Of a stretch of DNA of 64,000 nt, positions 16,518 to 24,460 are shown piece by piece. Below the pieces are notes generated by a model. It saw only the letters and a program-made list of their open reading frames with translations, was not told the DNA's origin and ran no database searches. This DNA comes from Promethearchaeota archaeon Loki_b32 (GTDB lineage Archaea > Asgardarchaeota > Lokiarchaeia > Sigyniarchaeales > SOKP01), in assembly GCA_005223125.1 (NCBI GenBank), contig NJBH01000014.1, positions 1 to 64,000 on the forward strand, given 5' to 3'. Both the position numbers and the translations under genes were made by a program. The number at the start of each line of letters is the position of its first letter. Position 1 is the first letter of the stretch.

Positions 16518-17336
16518 TCATTCTAATATATTATTGTACGGATTCCACTTGTCATAAAGCTGAATGTAGTCGTGATAATTGAGCTTAACATGGCAATTGA
16601 AATTCACATCGCTGACTTTATGGCATAATAAGATTTTCCGATCCTCTTTTGCGCATCCCATTCTTTTCCGCAGGGTATTCAATGTTCTTCTGAAAGTATG
16701 ACATGAAATCCACTTTTCAATATTCAAACGGATAACACAATTCCTTATATAATGATTAATGGTACGGAGTGAATATCGTTTCTTCTGAATGGACAGAAAT
16801 AATGCGTTAGAATCCGTTTCTTTGACCGTCCTTTCCTTCAAATATATGGTTAAGTGCATTGCTAAACCTTCTGAAAAGTAATAAATCTTTCTTCCTGTCT
16901 TTCCTTCCGTTTCAACATATCGTTTCTTTATGTTTAAATTTCTATAATCAAGATTAATAAGCTCTCCGATTCTCATCCCAGTTTCTGCTAACAATCTAAA
17001 TAGAAGGTAATAGTTGTAATTATTATTATACATGTAATCCAAGATCTTTTTTACTTCTTCCTTAGTCATTACAACATCCTTATTAGAATCCGGTTTTTTA
17101 TGAATCGGCTTCCATTGGATACTATATCTGGGGATGATAATGACAAGATCATCGTAATATTCCATGATGAATTGTAAAAAACTGCGGAAGATCATCCACT
17201 TGTTTTGTTTGGTTTGTAGGGAGATGGTATCCAAGTGATTTAAGTAATCAAAATAATCAATAATATCCCGCTTTGTTAAGTTAAAGATGTGTCCGTTATA
17301 TCCAAAAAATTTAGAGCGGAAAAATATTGGAGACAA
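16518..17336 (-). CDS. Tyrosine recombinase / integrase
   Basis: The 272-residue protein has an N-terminal SAM-like core-binding domain (about 1-80) and a C-terminal catalytic domain. Catalytic residues can be read: Arg122 in TGMRIGEL, Lys146 in EGKTGRK, His213 and Arg216 in HTFRR, His239 in LLCHK, and a tyrosine nucleophile at 254 or 257 in LNYHDYIQLY. It starts with TTG at 17334-17336 because no ATG is available in frame. Such enzymes insert or excise elements or resolve dimers. Its place at one edge of the helicase and toxin genes suggests it is the element's integrase. XerA-like housekeeping is a weaker alternative. Confidence 0.85.
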   Translation of the reverse strand: MSPIFFRSKFFGYNGHIFNLTKRDIIDYFDYLNHLDTISLQTKQNKWMIFRSFLQFIMEYYDDLVIIIPRYSIQWKPIHKKPDSNKDVVMTKEEVKKILDYMYNNNYNYYLLFRLLAETGMRIGELINLDYRNLNIKKRYVETEGKTGRKIYYFSEGLAMHLTIYLKERTVKETDSNALFLSIQKKRYSLRTINHYIRNCVIRLNIEKWISCHTFRRTLNTLRKRMGCAKEDRKILLCHKVSDVNFNCHVKLNYHDYIQLYDKWNPYNNILE

Positions 17337-17411
17337 TATGAATGTGACTGATCTTCTGATTTTTTTTTGTTATCAATTTATATACAAAAAATTTCTTTCA
17401 ATTATTTATAG

Positions 17412-18005
17412 ATGGAAAGTGAGATTTTAAAAATGAGTGCAAATGTTTCTATGGATTTAAATGCTCAAGAGAATAAAAAGGACCTTCATTATAATGCTAA
17501 TGATGATTTTTCTCCACCTCCATTTATTGGATGCTTAATATCGGATAAGGATGGAATAAGGATTGCATCATTTGAGGTTTATAAGGGGGCATTAGAATTT
17601 AATATTAAAAGGAATATAAATGATAAATCTAGATGTGAGCTTTTTGATGTAGACCTTATATCTATGTATTTTTGTGCATTAGAAAGATTCTCAGAAGAAA
17701 TTAACATTCAAAATGTACCGTGCATTAATCTTAAAGGAACTAATATTATTTTACATGCTATTTTTGATTTTGATCATTTTACTGTTATATTCTTCTTAAA
17801 TCCATTTGTTCATATCAAATCGTATGAAAATTTAATACATAATTACTTTACAAAGCTCTATGAAGAATATAAAAGTGAATTTCATGATATTAAGAAATTA
17901 GGTTCATTAGATTTCGCAAATCATTTAGAATTTCTTGGAATGGAATGGATAAACCATTTGAACGATTTATATTTAGAAAAATCTATAAAAATTAAAAAAA
18001 AATAG
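17412..18005 (+). CDS. Uncharacterised protein, possibly of roadblock/longin-like fold
   Basis: I cannot assign this 197-residue protein. After a variable N-terminus (1-35) the segment FIGCLISDKDGIRIASFEV reads like the first beta-hairpin of small regulatory profilin-like folds (roadblock or longin domains), where G-x-x-I-x-D-x-D-G is common. The following strand/helix pattern and length (about 120 residues, then a helical tail) would also fit. Longin and roadblock proteins are common Asgard partners of small GTPases, so the idea is attractive, but it is inference from pattern only. It has no membrane segment. Confidence 0.6.
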   Translation: MESEILKMSANVSMDLNAQENKKDLHYNANDDFSPPPFIGCLISDKDGIRIASFEVYKGALEFNIKRNINDKSRCELFDVDLISMYFCALERFSEEINIQNVPCINLKGTNIILHAIFDFDHFTVIFFLNPFVHIKSYENLIHNYFTKLYEEYKSEFHDIKKLGSLDFANHLEFLGMEWINHLNDLYLEKSIKIKKK

Positions 18006-18014
18006 TCATTTTAT

Positions 18015-18563
18015 TCAACTCTTTTTAAATTTACAAATTAATAAGATAATTAATGCCGTTACAAAATAACCTATTGCTGCAAATAAGAAACTGAACTTTA
18101 TTAAAGCACTTAATGATGCGACAAATGAATTATTAGCTGAAACGGATGTAGGAGACCCTAGCATTATAAGTAGATTAATATTTTCGATTATATCAAAAAT
18201 TCCTGTCAGAAAAGGTGTTAGTGTAAAATACAGTCCAAAAGTTTGCATTTTACCTTCTGATCTCCGTAGTACCAGCAAAATTAATCCAAGAGCTAAAGAA
18301 ACATAACCCACAATATATAAGAAATCCCAATATATTGCTAAAGATTGATTGGCCATTCCGTCAGTACCCCATACTGAAAAAATAATTCCTACTCTGTCAG
18401 AAGTCCAGGCAAATTCATAATCTAAAATTCCATAAGTTGAAACTAAAGCCTCCATAGGTATAAAAACTAAAATGTAAAGCAAGAGAACTATTGCTAAACC
18501 AACTAAGGTTAATATTATAACAAGTTTTTCTCTAGGAGATTCTTTAAATCTTTCTAAGAACAA
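18015..18563 (-). CDS. Four-helix membrane protein of unknown function
   Basis: The 182-residue protein has four hydrophobic segments at about 14-34, 77-100, 107-130 and 150-178, with a polar extracytoplasmic-looking loop between the first two (TYGILDYEFAWTSDRVG). No catalytic motif is visible and I do not recognise the family. It converges on the preceding gene with a 9-base gap. Confidence 0.65.
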   Translation of the reverse strand: MFLERFKESPREKLVIILTLVGLAIVLLLYILVFIPMEALVSTYGILDYEFAWTSDRVGIIFSVWGTDGMANQSLAIYWDFLYIVGYVSLALGLILLVLRRSEGKMQTFGLYFTLTPFLTGIFDIIENINLLIMLGSPTSVSANNSFVASLSALIKFSFLFAAIGYFVTALIILLICKFKKS

Positions 18564-18744
18564 TTCTATTTTTCACCTTGTTCAAAAAAATAGTTTATGA
18601 ATATATTCAGTTAAAATAGTATTTAATGTTAACAAAAATTAAGTATTGGATTTGCATTGATTGTCTTAATAGTATTTTAAGAATCTAAAAAAAGAAAAAA
18701 AAATATATTTTAATTTTACTGAAAAAAAGCTACATAAAAATTGC

Positions 18745-18951
18745 TTATACTAAAGTAATAGCAATTTTCATATCTGTTGCTGTAACTTTCTTTCTACCGG
18801 AGTGTTTTGCAATATCAAGCGCACAGCCAGTTAAAGTCTTGGCATATTCTTCTAAATAATCCATTAATTTATCAACTGCGGCTCGACTTACGATTTCAGC
18901 TCCAGCTTTCTTCATTAAAGCCCGTAAAGGACTCCATGCAAATGCTGCCAT
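18745..18951 (-). CDS. Archaeal histone
   Basis: The 68-residue protein is a minimal histone fold without tails. It has helix 1 (SPLRALMKKAGAEIVS), the long central helix (AAVDKLMDYLEEYAKTLTG) and helix 3 after the loop RKKVTATDMKIAITL, the last being the standard histone end motif. It packages DNA into nucleosome-like polymers. A GGAGG ribosome site stands a few bases before the ATG, and a TATA-like tract (ATTTAAATAT near 19030-19040 on the minus strand) lies upstream. The strong signals suggest high expression. Confidence 0.93.
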   Translation of the reverse strand: MAAFAWSPLRALMKKAGAEIVSRAAVDKLMDYLEEYAKTLTGCALDIAKHSGRKKVTATDMKIAITLV

Positions 18952-19412
18952 TTTTTATTCCTCCACTTATTTATATTTGTTTTGTATTCTTTTTTTAGAG
19001 TGTTATTAAATTTTAATTAGTATTACTTATATTTAAATGTGTTGGTTGATCATCATTAATCCGATAAATGTGATCAATCAAAAACGGTCGACAAAAAAAA
19101 TTGATGAAAAAAATCGACAAATTTTTTACTAGTGAATTCAGCTGATGGAAAATGATCAATTTTTGATTTCAGATGACTAGATCAAGGTAGAGTCAATTGA
19201 TAAAACCTATAAGTACTATCAAATCTATTATCCAATTTGCTATAAATTGTAAATGAGATAAATCTTAGGATACTATAGTGAATCAAAATTTCATATAAAA
19301 ATATAAATAAGCATTATAATCAAACATAAAATTTGAGATCGGTCTAGACCTACTTTTTTAGGAGGGGGCACCCCAGGGGAGAGGGATGATAAAATAAGCA
19401 GAACTTTTTTTC
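18952..19412. other. Long intergenic region between histone and vapBC with short repeats and a G-rich patch
   Basis: No gene is supported here. The part near the histone holds its promoter. Around 19045-19200 there are several TGATCA-containing words (TTGATCA, GTGATCAATC, ATGATCAATT) and two TCGACAAA words about 30 bases apart. At 19361-19385 a G/C-rich patch contains GGGGG, CCCC, then GGGG, very unlike its surroundings. These could be regulator or initiator binding sites, but I found no Cdc6 gene or clear ORB element to support an origin. Confidence 0.35.
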
Positions 19413-19438
19413 ACTCGAAAAATTTAAATATTTCGAGT
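19413..19438 (+). promoter_or_regulatory. vapBC promoter with a palindromic operator over the TATA box
   Basis: Eight-base inverted arms ACTCGAAA (19413-19420) and TTTCGAGT (19431-19438) flank the self-complementary core ATTTAAAT, forming a nearly perfect 26-bp palindrome. The core is a TATA box and the left arm includes a BRE-like CGAAA. The vapB ATG lies 15 bases after the right arm, which predicts an almost leaderless mRNA. A dimeric AbrB-type antitoxin bound here would block TBP/TFB, the expected autoregulation of such operons. Confidence 0.65.
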
Positions 19439-19453
19439 ATATAATATTTTATA

Positions 19454-19705
19454 ATGACAACTCATTTTGATACAATAGTTTTAAAAATTGGATCAAAGGG
19501 AGAAATTTTTCCTCCCAAGGAAATTAGAAAAAGGCTCGGATTTGAACCTAATCAGCCTATTTTATTATATATTCATCAGGATCAATTAATTGTGAGAAAA
19601 CTTCATTCTATAGAAGAAATATTGAATACTCCGGCTAAAATTAAAATAAGCTATCATGCATGGAAACAGTTTAAAGAGGAATTGACTGAGGACTATGAAT
19701 CATGA
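19454..19705 (+). CDS. AbrB/SpoVT-type antitoxin (VapB-like)
   Basis: The 83-residue protein has the swapped-hairpin DNA-binding domain at about 8-50: VLKIGSKGEIFPPKEIRKRLGFEPNQPI, with the usual K/R-I/L-G-x-K-G-x-I-x-x-P-K-E-I-R pattern (shown here split across two strands). The C-terminal 30 residues would bind the toxin. It ends with an ATGA overlap into vapC, so the pair is coupled. It should neutralise the PIN nuclease and repress its own promoter through the palindrome just upstream. Confidence 0.85.
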   Translation: MTTHFDTIVLKIGSKGEIFPPKEIRKRLGFEPNQPILLYIHQDQLIVRKLHSIEEILNTPAKIKISYHAWKQFKEELTEDYES

Positions 19706-20205
19706 AGATTCTAATTGATACTTCTTACTTTCTACCTCTCATTAAAATCGGGATTGAAGATATTCCTCAAACTATCTTGGTTAATCTCTTATCCAAGACG
19801 TCTCATGAATATTTTTACTCAAATCTGACTCTTTTTGAACTCACAGCGAAGGGATTAAAGCTTTCATCTCAAAAAAATACAATAACACCACAAGATATAA
19901 GGATTGGAATTGATGCCACTCAAAACGACTTACGCCTCACAGAAAAATCGTTTACTGATAATCCATTAATCATTGAATTAGCATCTCAATTAAAAGTAAT
20001 TCATAATGATACAATTGATTGTTTGATTTTTTCAACTGCTATTTGTACATGTGATTGTATCATTACTATGTATGATTCGTTGTTTGATAAAATCAATAAA
20101 ACTCCCCCTTTAATCAAGAAAATAAGAGAATTCAATGAGAACTTCCGTTTTTGGTTCAATGACCTCTCAGAGGATTTAAAGGGTCTTAATTCAATTGACT
20201 TATAG
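19702..20205 (+). CDS. PIN-domain ribonuclease toxin (VapC-like)
   Basis: The 167-residue PIN protein shows acidic active-site residues in the expected order: Asp6 in ILIDTSYF, Glu near 47 in LTLFELTAKG, Asp in NDTIDCLIFSTA, and Asp in TMYDSLFD. VapC toxins cut tRNA or rRNA when freed from the antitoxin. It overlaps vapB by 4 bases. The protein is slightly longer than the usual 130-145 residues owing to a C-terminal extension (NENFRFWFNDLSEDLKG). Confidence 0.85.
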   Translation: MKILIDTSYFLPLIKIGIEDIPQTILVNLLSKTSHEYFYSNLTLFELTAKGLKLSSQKNTITPQDIRIGIDATQNDLRLTEKSFTDNPLIIELASQLKVIHNDTIDCLIFSTAICTCDCIITMYDSLFDKINKTPPLIKKIREFNENFRFWFNDLSEDLKGLNSIDL

Positions 20206-20358
20206 AATATGGATTCTATATTTGTTAGGTTTGAGATTATGGGAGGTGTTGATTATAGATCAAGGAATCTAAAAAATAAATATTAGTAGATACCTTAAAT
20301 AGAGCAAAAATATTTTTATTATATTAAATAAATTATTTGAGAGAAAAAAGTTTAAAAG

Positions 20359-21426
20359 ATGGGTGAATTCAAGCCTAAAATTTTAGTTGCGTCAGACATT
20401 CATTTAGGTTCCTTAGATAGTGAAAGAGAGTTATTTATTCAATTTTTAAAAGAAATAATTAAGGGGGAATTTGGGAAAGAGTTGCAAGCTCTCATAATAT
20501 TGGGAGATTTTATTGATTTATGTATGGATGTTCCTGAACGTATTTTAAAAAGGGAAAAAATCCAAGAAATCTTCACGCTTTTGCTTGAAATTAAAAAGCA
20601 AATTAATCTCATATTTGTTCTGGGGAATCATGAAATTCCTGTTACTGGAGATTACGACGAGAAATTTAAACGTCGAGAACTTAAGTTTTTGCGCAAATTT
20701 AAAAATAGCGATTTCAGTGAACTGTTTAACCAAGAGTTATACTGTCAATATTTAATATTAAAAAAGTGGAACGACGAAGACATGCTCTTATTATACGATT
20801 CGCGAGATCAAATTGAAAGTAATCCAATTAAGAAAATAAAAATTGAGGGACTTGATTTAGATACCGATTATAGGTGTTTTATGACACATGGTTATCAATT
20901 TGATAGTGACATATATCGATTTTTTGTAGGGCAAATATGGAAATCTTTAATCTCAAATAATAAATTTGAAGTAAAAGAAACATACGATTATTTCTGGAAC
21001 GAAGTAATTAAGGAGAGAAGAAAAATCAAACCTATTACATTCATACAAATGAAACAAGAGTTAGCTACACTAAAAAATATGTCTTTAGATTCGATAAATT
21101 CACTTTTTTTAGAATTAAGTAATTTGGAATTTAATTTAATTAAAACTAACATGCGTATTATGACAAAATGGGAACGTGCAGCTAATCCTGATTATTATTT
21201 TGATGAAATAAAAGAGTTTTTAGAGGATGATGAATATGACTTTTCAAAAATTAACCATGTTATATATGGACATACTCATCATAGCGGAATATCTTATGGA
21301 AATATAAATAATCAGAAAGTAGAAATAATAAATGATGGATCTTGGCAGCATATGCATCCATCTTACGTAGAAATTGTATCTAAGGGAAAATTAAATTTAA
21401 AATCTTATAAAAATAATAAGCTTTAA
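20359..21426 (+). CDS. Calcineurin-like metallophosphoesterase
   Basis: The 355-residue protein has all five metallophosphoesterase motifs: D-x-H in ASDIHLG (about 12-18), GDFIDL, GNHE in LGNHEIP, a histidine in MTHGYQ, and GHTHHSG near the end followed by NDGSW. These bind two metal ions. A helical insert of about 90 residues lies between the fourth and fifth motifs. The LpxH/UDP-diacylglucosamine branch shares D-x-H-L-G, but the substrate is not deducible; nucleotide, phospholipid or phosphoprotein are possible. It has no signal peptide and appears monocistronic. Confidence 0.85.
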   Translation: MGEFKPKILVASDIHLGSLDSERELFIQFLKEIIKGEFGKELQALIILGDFIDLCMDVPERILKREKIQEIFTLLLEIKKQINLIFVLGNHEIPVTGDYDEKFKRRELKFLRKFKNSDFSELFNQELYCQYLILKKWNDEDMLLLYDSRDQIESNPIKKIKIEGLDLDTDYRCFMTHGYQFDSDIYRFFVGQIWKSLISNNKFEVKETYDYFWNEVIKERRKIKPITFIQMKQELATLKNMSLDSINSLFLELSNLEFNLIKTNMRIMTKWERAANPDYYFDEIKEFLEDDEYDFSKINHVIYGHTHHSGISYGNINNQKVEIINDGSWQHMHPSYVEIVSKGKLNLKSYKNNKL

Positions 21427-21651
21427 TGATGAACGGTATATAGATTTTTTTTTAGCTTATAATCTGGAAATAAATCTTTTTCATTCAAACCCAATTCAAC
21501 ACAGATTTATATTTATATGTTCAAAACTTATAAATCCCAGCTTTTATTTTTAATTATTAAGTTTTTTTTTTAATATAGGTCAATATCATAAAACAATACT
21601 TAACAAAACTATTATCAAAAATAAATTTAGAATTAGGAGATAAACTTAATC

Positions 21652-22242
21652 ATGCTAAAAGCCGAGAAAACTGATACAAAACCCATATATATTTTTAAAG
21701 TTTGCATTCTTGGTCAAGAGCGTGTAGGGAAAACGTGCATTGCAAGGAGATTATGTTTTAATACATTTGATGTAAATACAAAAGAAACTTTAGGAATCGA
21801 ATTTTACACAAAGGATATTCCTATTATTGTGGATGGAGATGACTCATTCGTCCGAATCAGTATTTGGGATTTTGGTGGACGAGAGCAATTTAAAAAGCTT
21901 TTCCCATATTACATTAATGGCGCCAATGGAATTTTTATGGTATTTAACTTAGTTGATCTTCAAACTCTACTTAGATTAGACTGGTGGTATGAGAAATTAA
22001 ACGAATATAATCAGACGAATACGCCAAGAATGTGTGTTGGAGCTAAAAATGATCTTGTTAATACTGTAGATGAAAAATTTAAAGTAGATGAGTTAGTAAT
22101 TAAAAGGTTTATGGACAGACATGAAGAACATGATTTTTATAAAACATCCTCAAAGGAGAACTTTAACATTGATGTAATTTTTAAAGAACTCCTTTTAAAC
22201 ATATTAAAGAAAAATAAACTGGATTATGACCGATTACTATAG
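21652..22242 (+). CDS. Ras-superfamily small GTPase with Arg at the catalytic Gln position
   Basis: The 196-residue GTPase has G1 GQERVGKT (21-28), Thr46 in switch I, G3 WDFGGREQF (72-80), G4 AKND in place of NKxD, and G5-like TSSKEN. The residue equivalent to Ras Gln61 is Arg, which would be expected to slow GTP hydrolysis unless a partner supplies the catalytic group. No C-terminal lipidation motif is visible. An AGGAG-like site precedes the ATG. It differs strongly from the GTPase at 10 kb, so this is a separate family member. Confidence 0.92.
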   Translation: MLKAEKTDTKPIYIFKVCILGQERVGKTCIARRLCFNTFDVNTKETLGIEFYTKDIPIIVDGDDSFVRISIWDFGGREQFKKLFPYYINGANGIFMVFNLVDLQTLLRLDWWYEKLNEYNQTNTPRMCVGAKNDLVNTVDEKFKVDELVIKRFMDRHEEHDFYKTSSKENFNIDVIFKELLLNILKKNKLDYDRLL

Positions 22243-22314
22243 AATGTTGTAATTAAATCCTTTTTTTACATATTTAATATTTGATAAATTTATTTATTTT
22301 AAGGTAAAGTAGAA

Positions 22315-23393
22315 ATGGTTGATATTTTTCATGAGGAAGATGGAGATCTTTCATTTTTAAAAAATAAAATAATAAGCATTATTGGTTATGGAAATCAAGG
22401 GAGAGCGCAAGCACTTAATTTAAAAGATTCTGGATTAAGTGTAATTGTAGGTAACATTGAGGATAAGTATAAGAAAATCGCTCTAAACGATAATTTTTCA
22501 GTTTACCCCATTAATGAAGCGACTGAAAAATCAGATATCGTCTTTTTATTAATCCCTGATGAGATAATGAATGAAATCTTTGAAAAAGAAATCAGGCCTA
22601 ATTTAAAATCAAAGTCTACACTTGTCTTTGCAAGCGGTTATAATATTGGTTTTAACCTCCTTGAGCCCCCTAAAAATGTAGATGTATTATTGATTGCTCC
22701 CAGAATGATAGGTGTTGGTGTGAGAGAGAATTTTCTTAAAAATGAAGGATTTTTTAGCTTTATTGCAATTGAGCAGGATGCTTCTGGACAGGCTCAGGAT
22801 ATATTACTTGCCTTATCTAAAGGGATTGGAACATTAAAAAAAGGTGCAATAAAGTTAACATTCAAACAAGAAGCCGAATTAGATTTATTTAATGAACAAG
22901 GATTTGGACCTGCTTTTGGAAGGGTTTTATTATCAAGTATTTACACTTTAATTGATGCAGGATACCCTCCGGAAGCTGTGTTAATTGAAATGTATATGAG
23001 CAATGAAATGTCGTATACATAAAAAAATTTGCAGATATTGGATTAGTTAAACAAGTTGAGTTTCATTCCCAAACGAGCCAATATGGGGCTATGAGTAGAG
23101 GTATAAGATTTAGGAAGCTTCCTCTTAAATCTAAAATGTCTGAAATTTTAAAGGAAATTCAAGATGGCGAATTTACAAAAGAATGGGAGAAATCTATAAC
23201 TAAACTTAAGTTCAAGATGATAAAGTATTTTGCTACTAAAACAAAAATTAATAAATTAGAAAAACAAGTTAGAAAAAGCCTTAAATTGAAGGAATACGAT
23301 ATATATGAGGAAGAAGCGCCAACAGAAGAGGAGTTTGCTAAACTCGAAAGGATCTCAGACGAATTACAATTATTTGAACAATATTATGAATGA
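22315..23393 (+). CDS. ilvC: Ketol-acid reductoisomerase-like protein, frame interrupted at an A7 run
   Basis: Two frames together make one IlvC-like protein. The first (22315-23022) has the Rossmann loop GYGNQGRAQAL and the helical-domain segments DLFNEQGFGPAFGRV and MYMSNEMSYT. The second continues exactly where IlvC sequences do, KKFADIGLVKQVEFHSQTSQYGAMSRG, in the -1 frame. The break is at a TAAAAAAA run (23020-23027) where one base seems missing; sequencing or assembly error is most likely, with decay or programmed shifting as alternatives. IlvC makes dihydroxy-isovalerate in valine/leucine synthesis. No other ilv gene is nearby, and PRMIGVGVRE replaces the usual PKGPGxxVR, so it may be a divergent branch. 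Confidence 0.75.
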
Positions 23394-23404
23394 TTAGCTC
23401 CAGT

Positions 23405-24382
23405 TTAAATAAGAATAATTAATACTCCCAAAATAGTTAAAATTACCCCTAATAATCCTTTTTTTGTTAATTTTTCTTTATTTATAAAATAAGTTAGTGG
23501 AAGAGCAAATAAAGGGGCAGTACTTGCAATTAAAGCTACTACACTAGCCCCTGCTATATGTACTGATTCAGTATATAGGTATGCACCCAATGAAGTACCA
23601 ATTATTGAAGCAATTATGAGAAAAAACCATGAACGAAGAGATATCTTTTGATTTAATGAATTATCAATTTTTTTCTTTAGGCAATTTTCCCTCCATACTA
23701 TTGAACCCAAAATTAATAATGCAAATGGAAACCTAATTACATTTCCGATAATAGAACTTAATTCTTCAACATGAATGATTCCATCTATTTTGATGATTGC
23801 AAATTCAATTAATACAGCTCCAATAGCCCAACCGATAGCAGCAGTGAAACAAAAACCTAATGCTTTCATAAATTCTTTTTCAAATATCTCTTGAAATCTG
23901 ATTTTTTTTGAACCTTGTGTGACAGGGTCCTTTTCAAGCATTGAATTATCAGAATCTATTTTTGTTTTTCCAATAATAGTAATTCCAATTCCAATCAAAA
24001 TTAGGGATATAAATAAATTAGGTTTAAATGGTTGATTAAGAAAGATTAGAGATAATATAAAAGTAAAGAAAGGAAATGTCATCGAAACTGCTAGAGCTAT
24101 AGTAGTGCCTAGTTCCTTTTGAGCAGTAAAATAAGCAGTATCTCCAATTACTTGCCCAAAAACGAAACTCAAAATTAAAACTAACCATAATTCCCATGGA
24201 ATCATAATTACTAAATTGATTTGATTTAGGGATAAAATGATAAGAATAAAAGTTAATGTACCTATCCCTGTTCGAATAAAATTAATAAAAACTGGACTAA
24301 CTTCATATTCTGCTTTACGAAAAATCGCATTAGATCCAACAAATGTTAGCACAGCTGAAATTGCAATAAGTTCTCCCAACAT
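23405..24382 (-). CDS. DMT-superfamily (EamA) transporter
   Basis: The 325-residue protein has ten hydrophobic segments arranged as two EamA repeats (about 1-140 and 175-325), joined by a polar loop with lysines and aspartates. The second repeat contains the usual SxIGxSLGxYLYxxSV region. EamA proteins export or import metabolites such as amino acids or nucleotide precursors; the substrate is unknown. It converges on the ilvC-like gene with 11 bases between the stops. Confidence 0.85.
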   Translation of the reverse strand: MLGELIAISAVLTFVGSNAIFRKAEYEVSPVFINFIRTGIGTLTFILIILSLNQINLVIMIPWELWLVLILSFVFGQVIGDTAYFTAQKELGTTIALAVSMTFPFFTFILSLIFLNQPFKPNLFISLILIGIGITIIGKTKIDSDNSMLEKDPVTQGSKKIRFQEIFEKEFMKALGFCFTAAIGWAIGAVLIEFAIIKIDGIIHVEELSSIIGNVIRFPFALLILGSIVWRENCLKKKIDNSLNQKISLRSWFFLIIASIIGTSLGAYLYTESVHIAGASVVALIASTAPLFALPLTYFINKEKLTKKGLLGVILTILGVLIILI

Positions 24383-24460
24383 TGAATAAATGAATTAAAG
24401 AGTACATAAATTGTTTTGTATTATATTTTGCTTAAATGTGAAAATAAGATAAGATATTAA

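Larger units (their letters stand above)
14046..17336. mobile_element. Probable integrated element (helicase-like gene, toxin-antitoxin candidate, tyrosine recombinase)
   Basis: Between the transglutaminase-like gene and the unknown protein at 17412 lie a short ORF, a helicase-like ATPase, a GNAT toxin with candidate antitoxin, and a tyrosine recombinase. Their mix of functions (replication, stabilisation, integration) is typical of integrative plasmids or viruses. The gene density is lower and several products have no cellular relatives that I recognise. I could not find the attachment-site repeats or a target tRNA by eye, so the edges given are simply the outer genes. Confidence 0.45.

Noticed and set aside
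21420-21500. C/D box small RNA after the phosphoesterase gene
   Set aside because: An ATGATGA word resembles a C box, but no convincing D box and guide arrangement follows.
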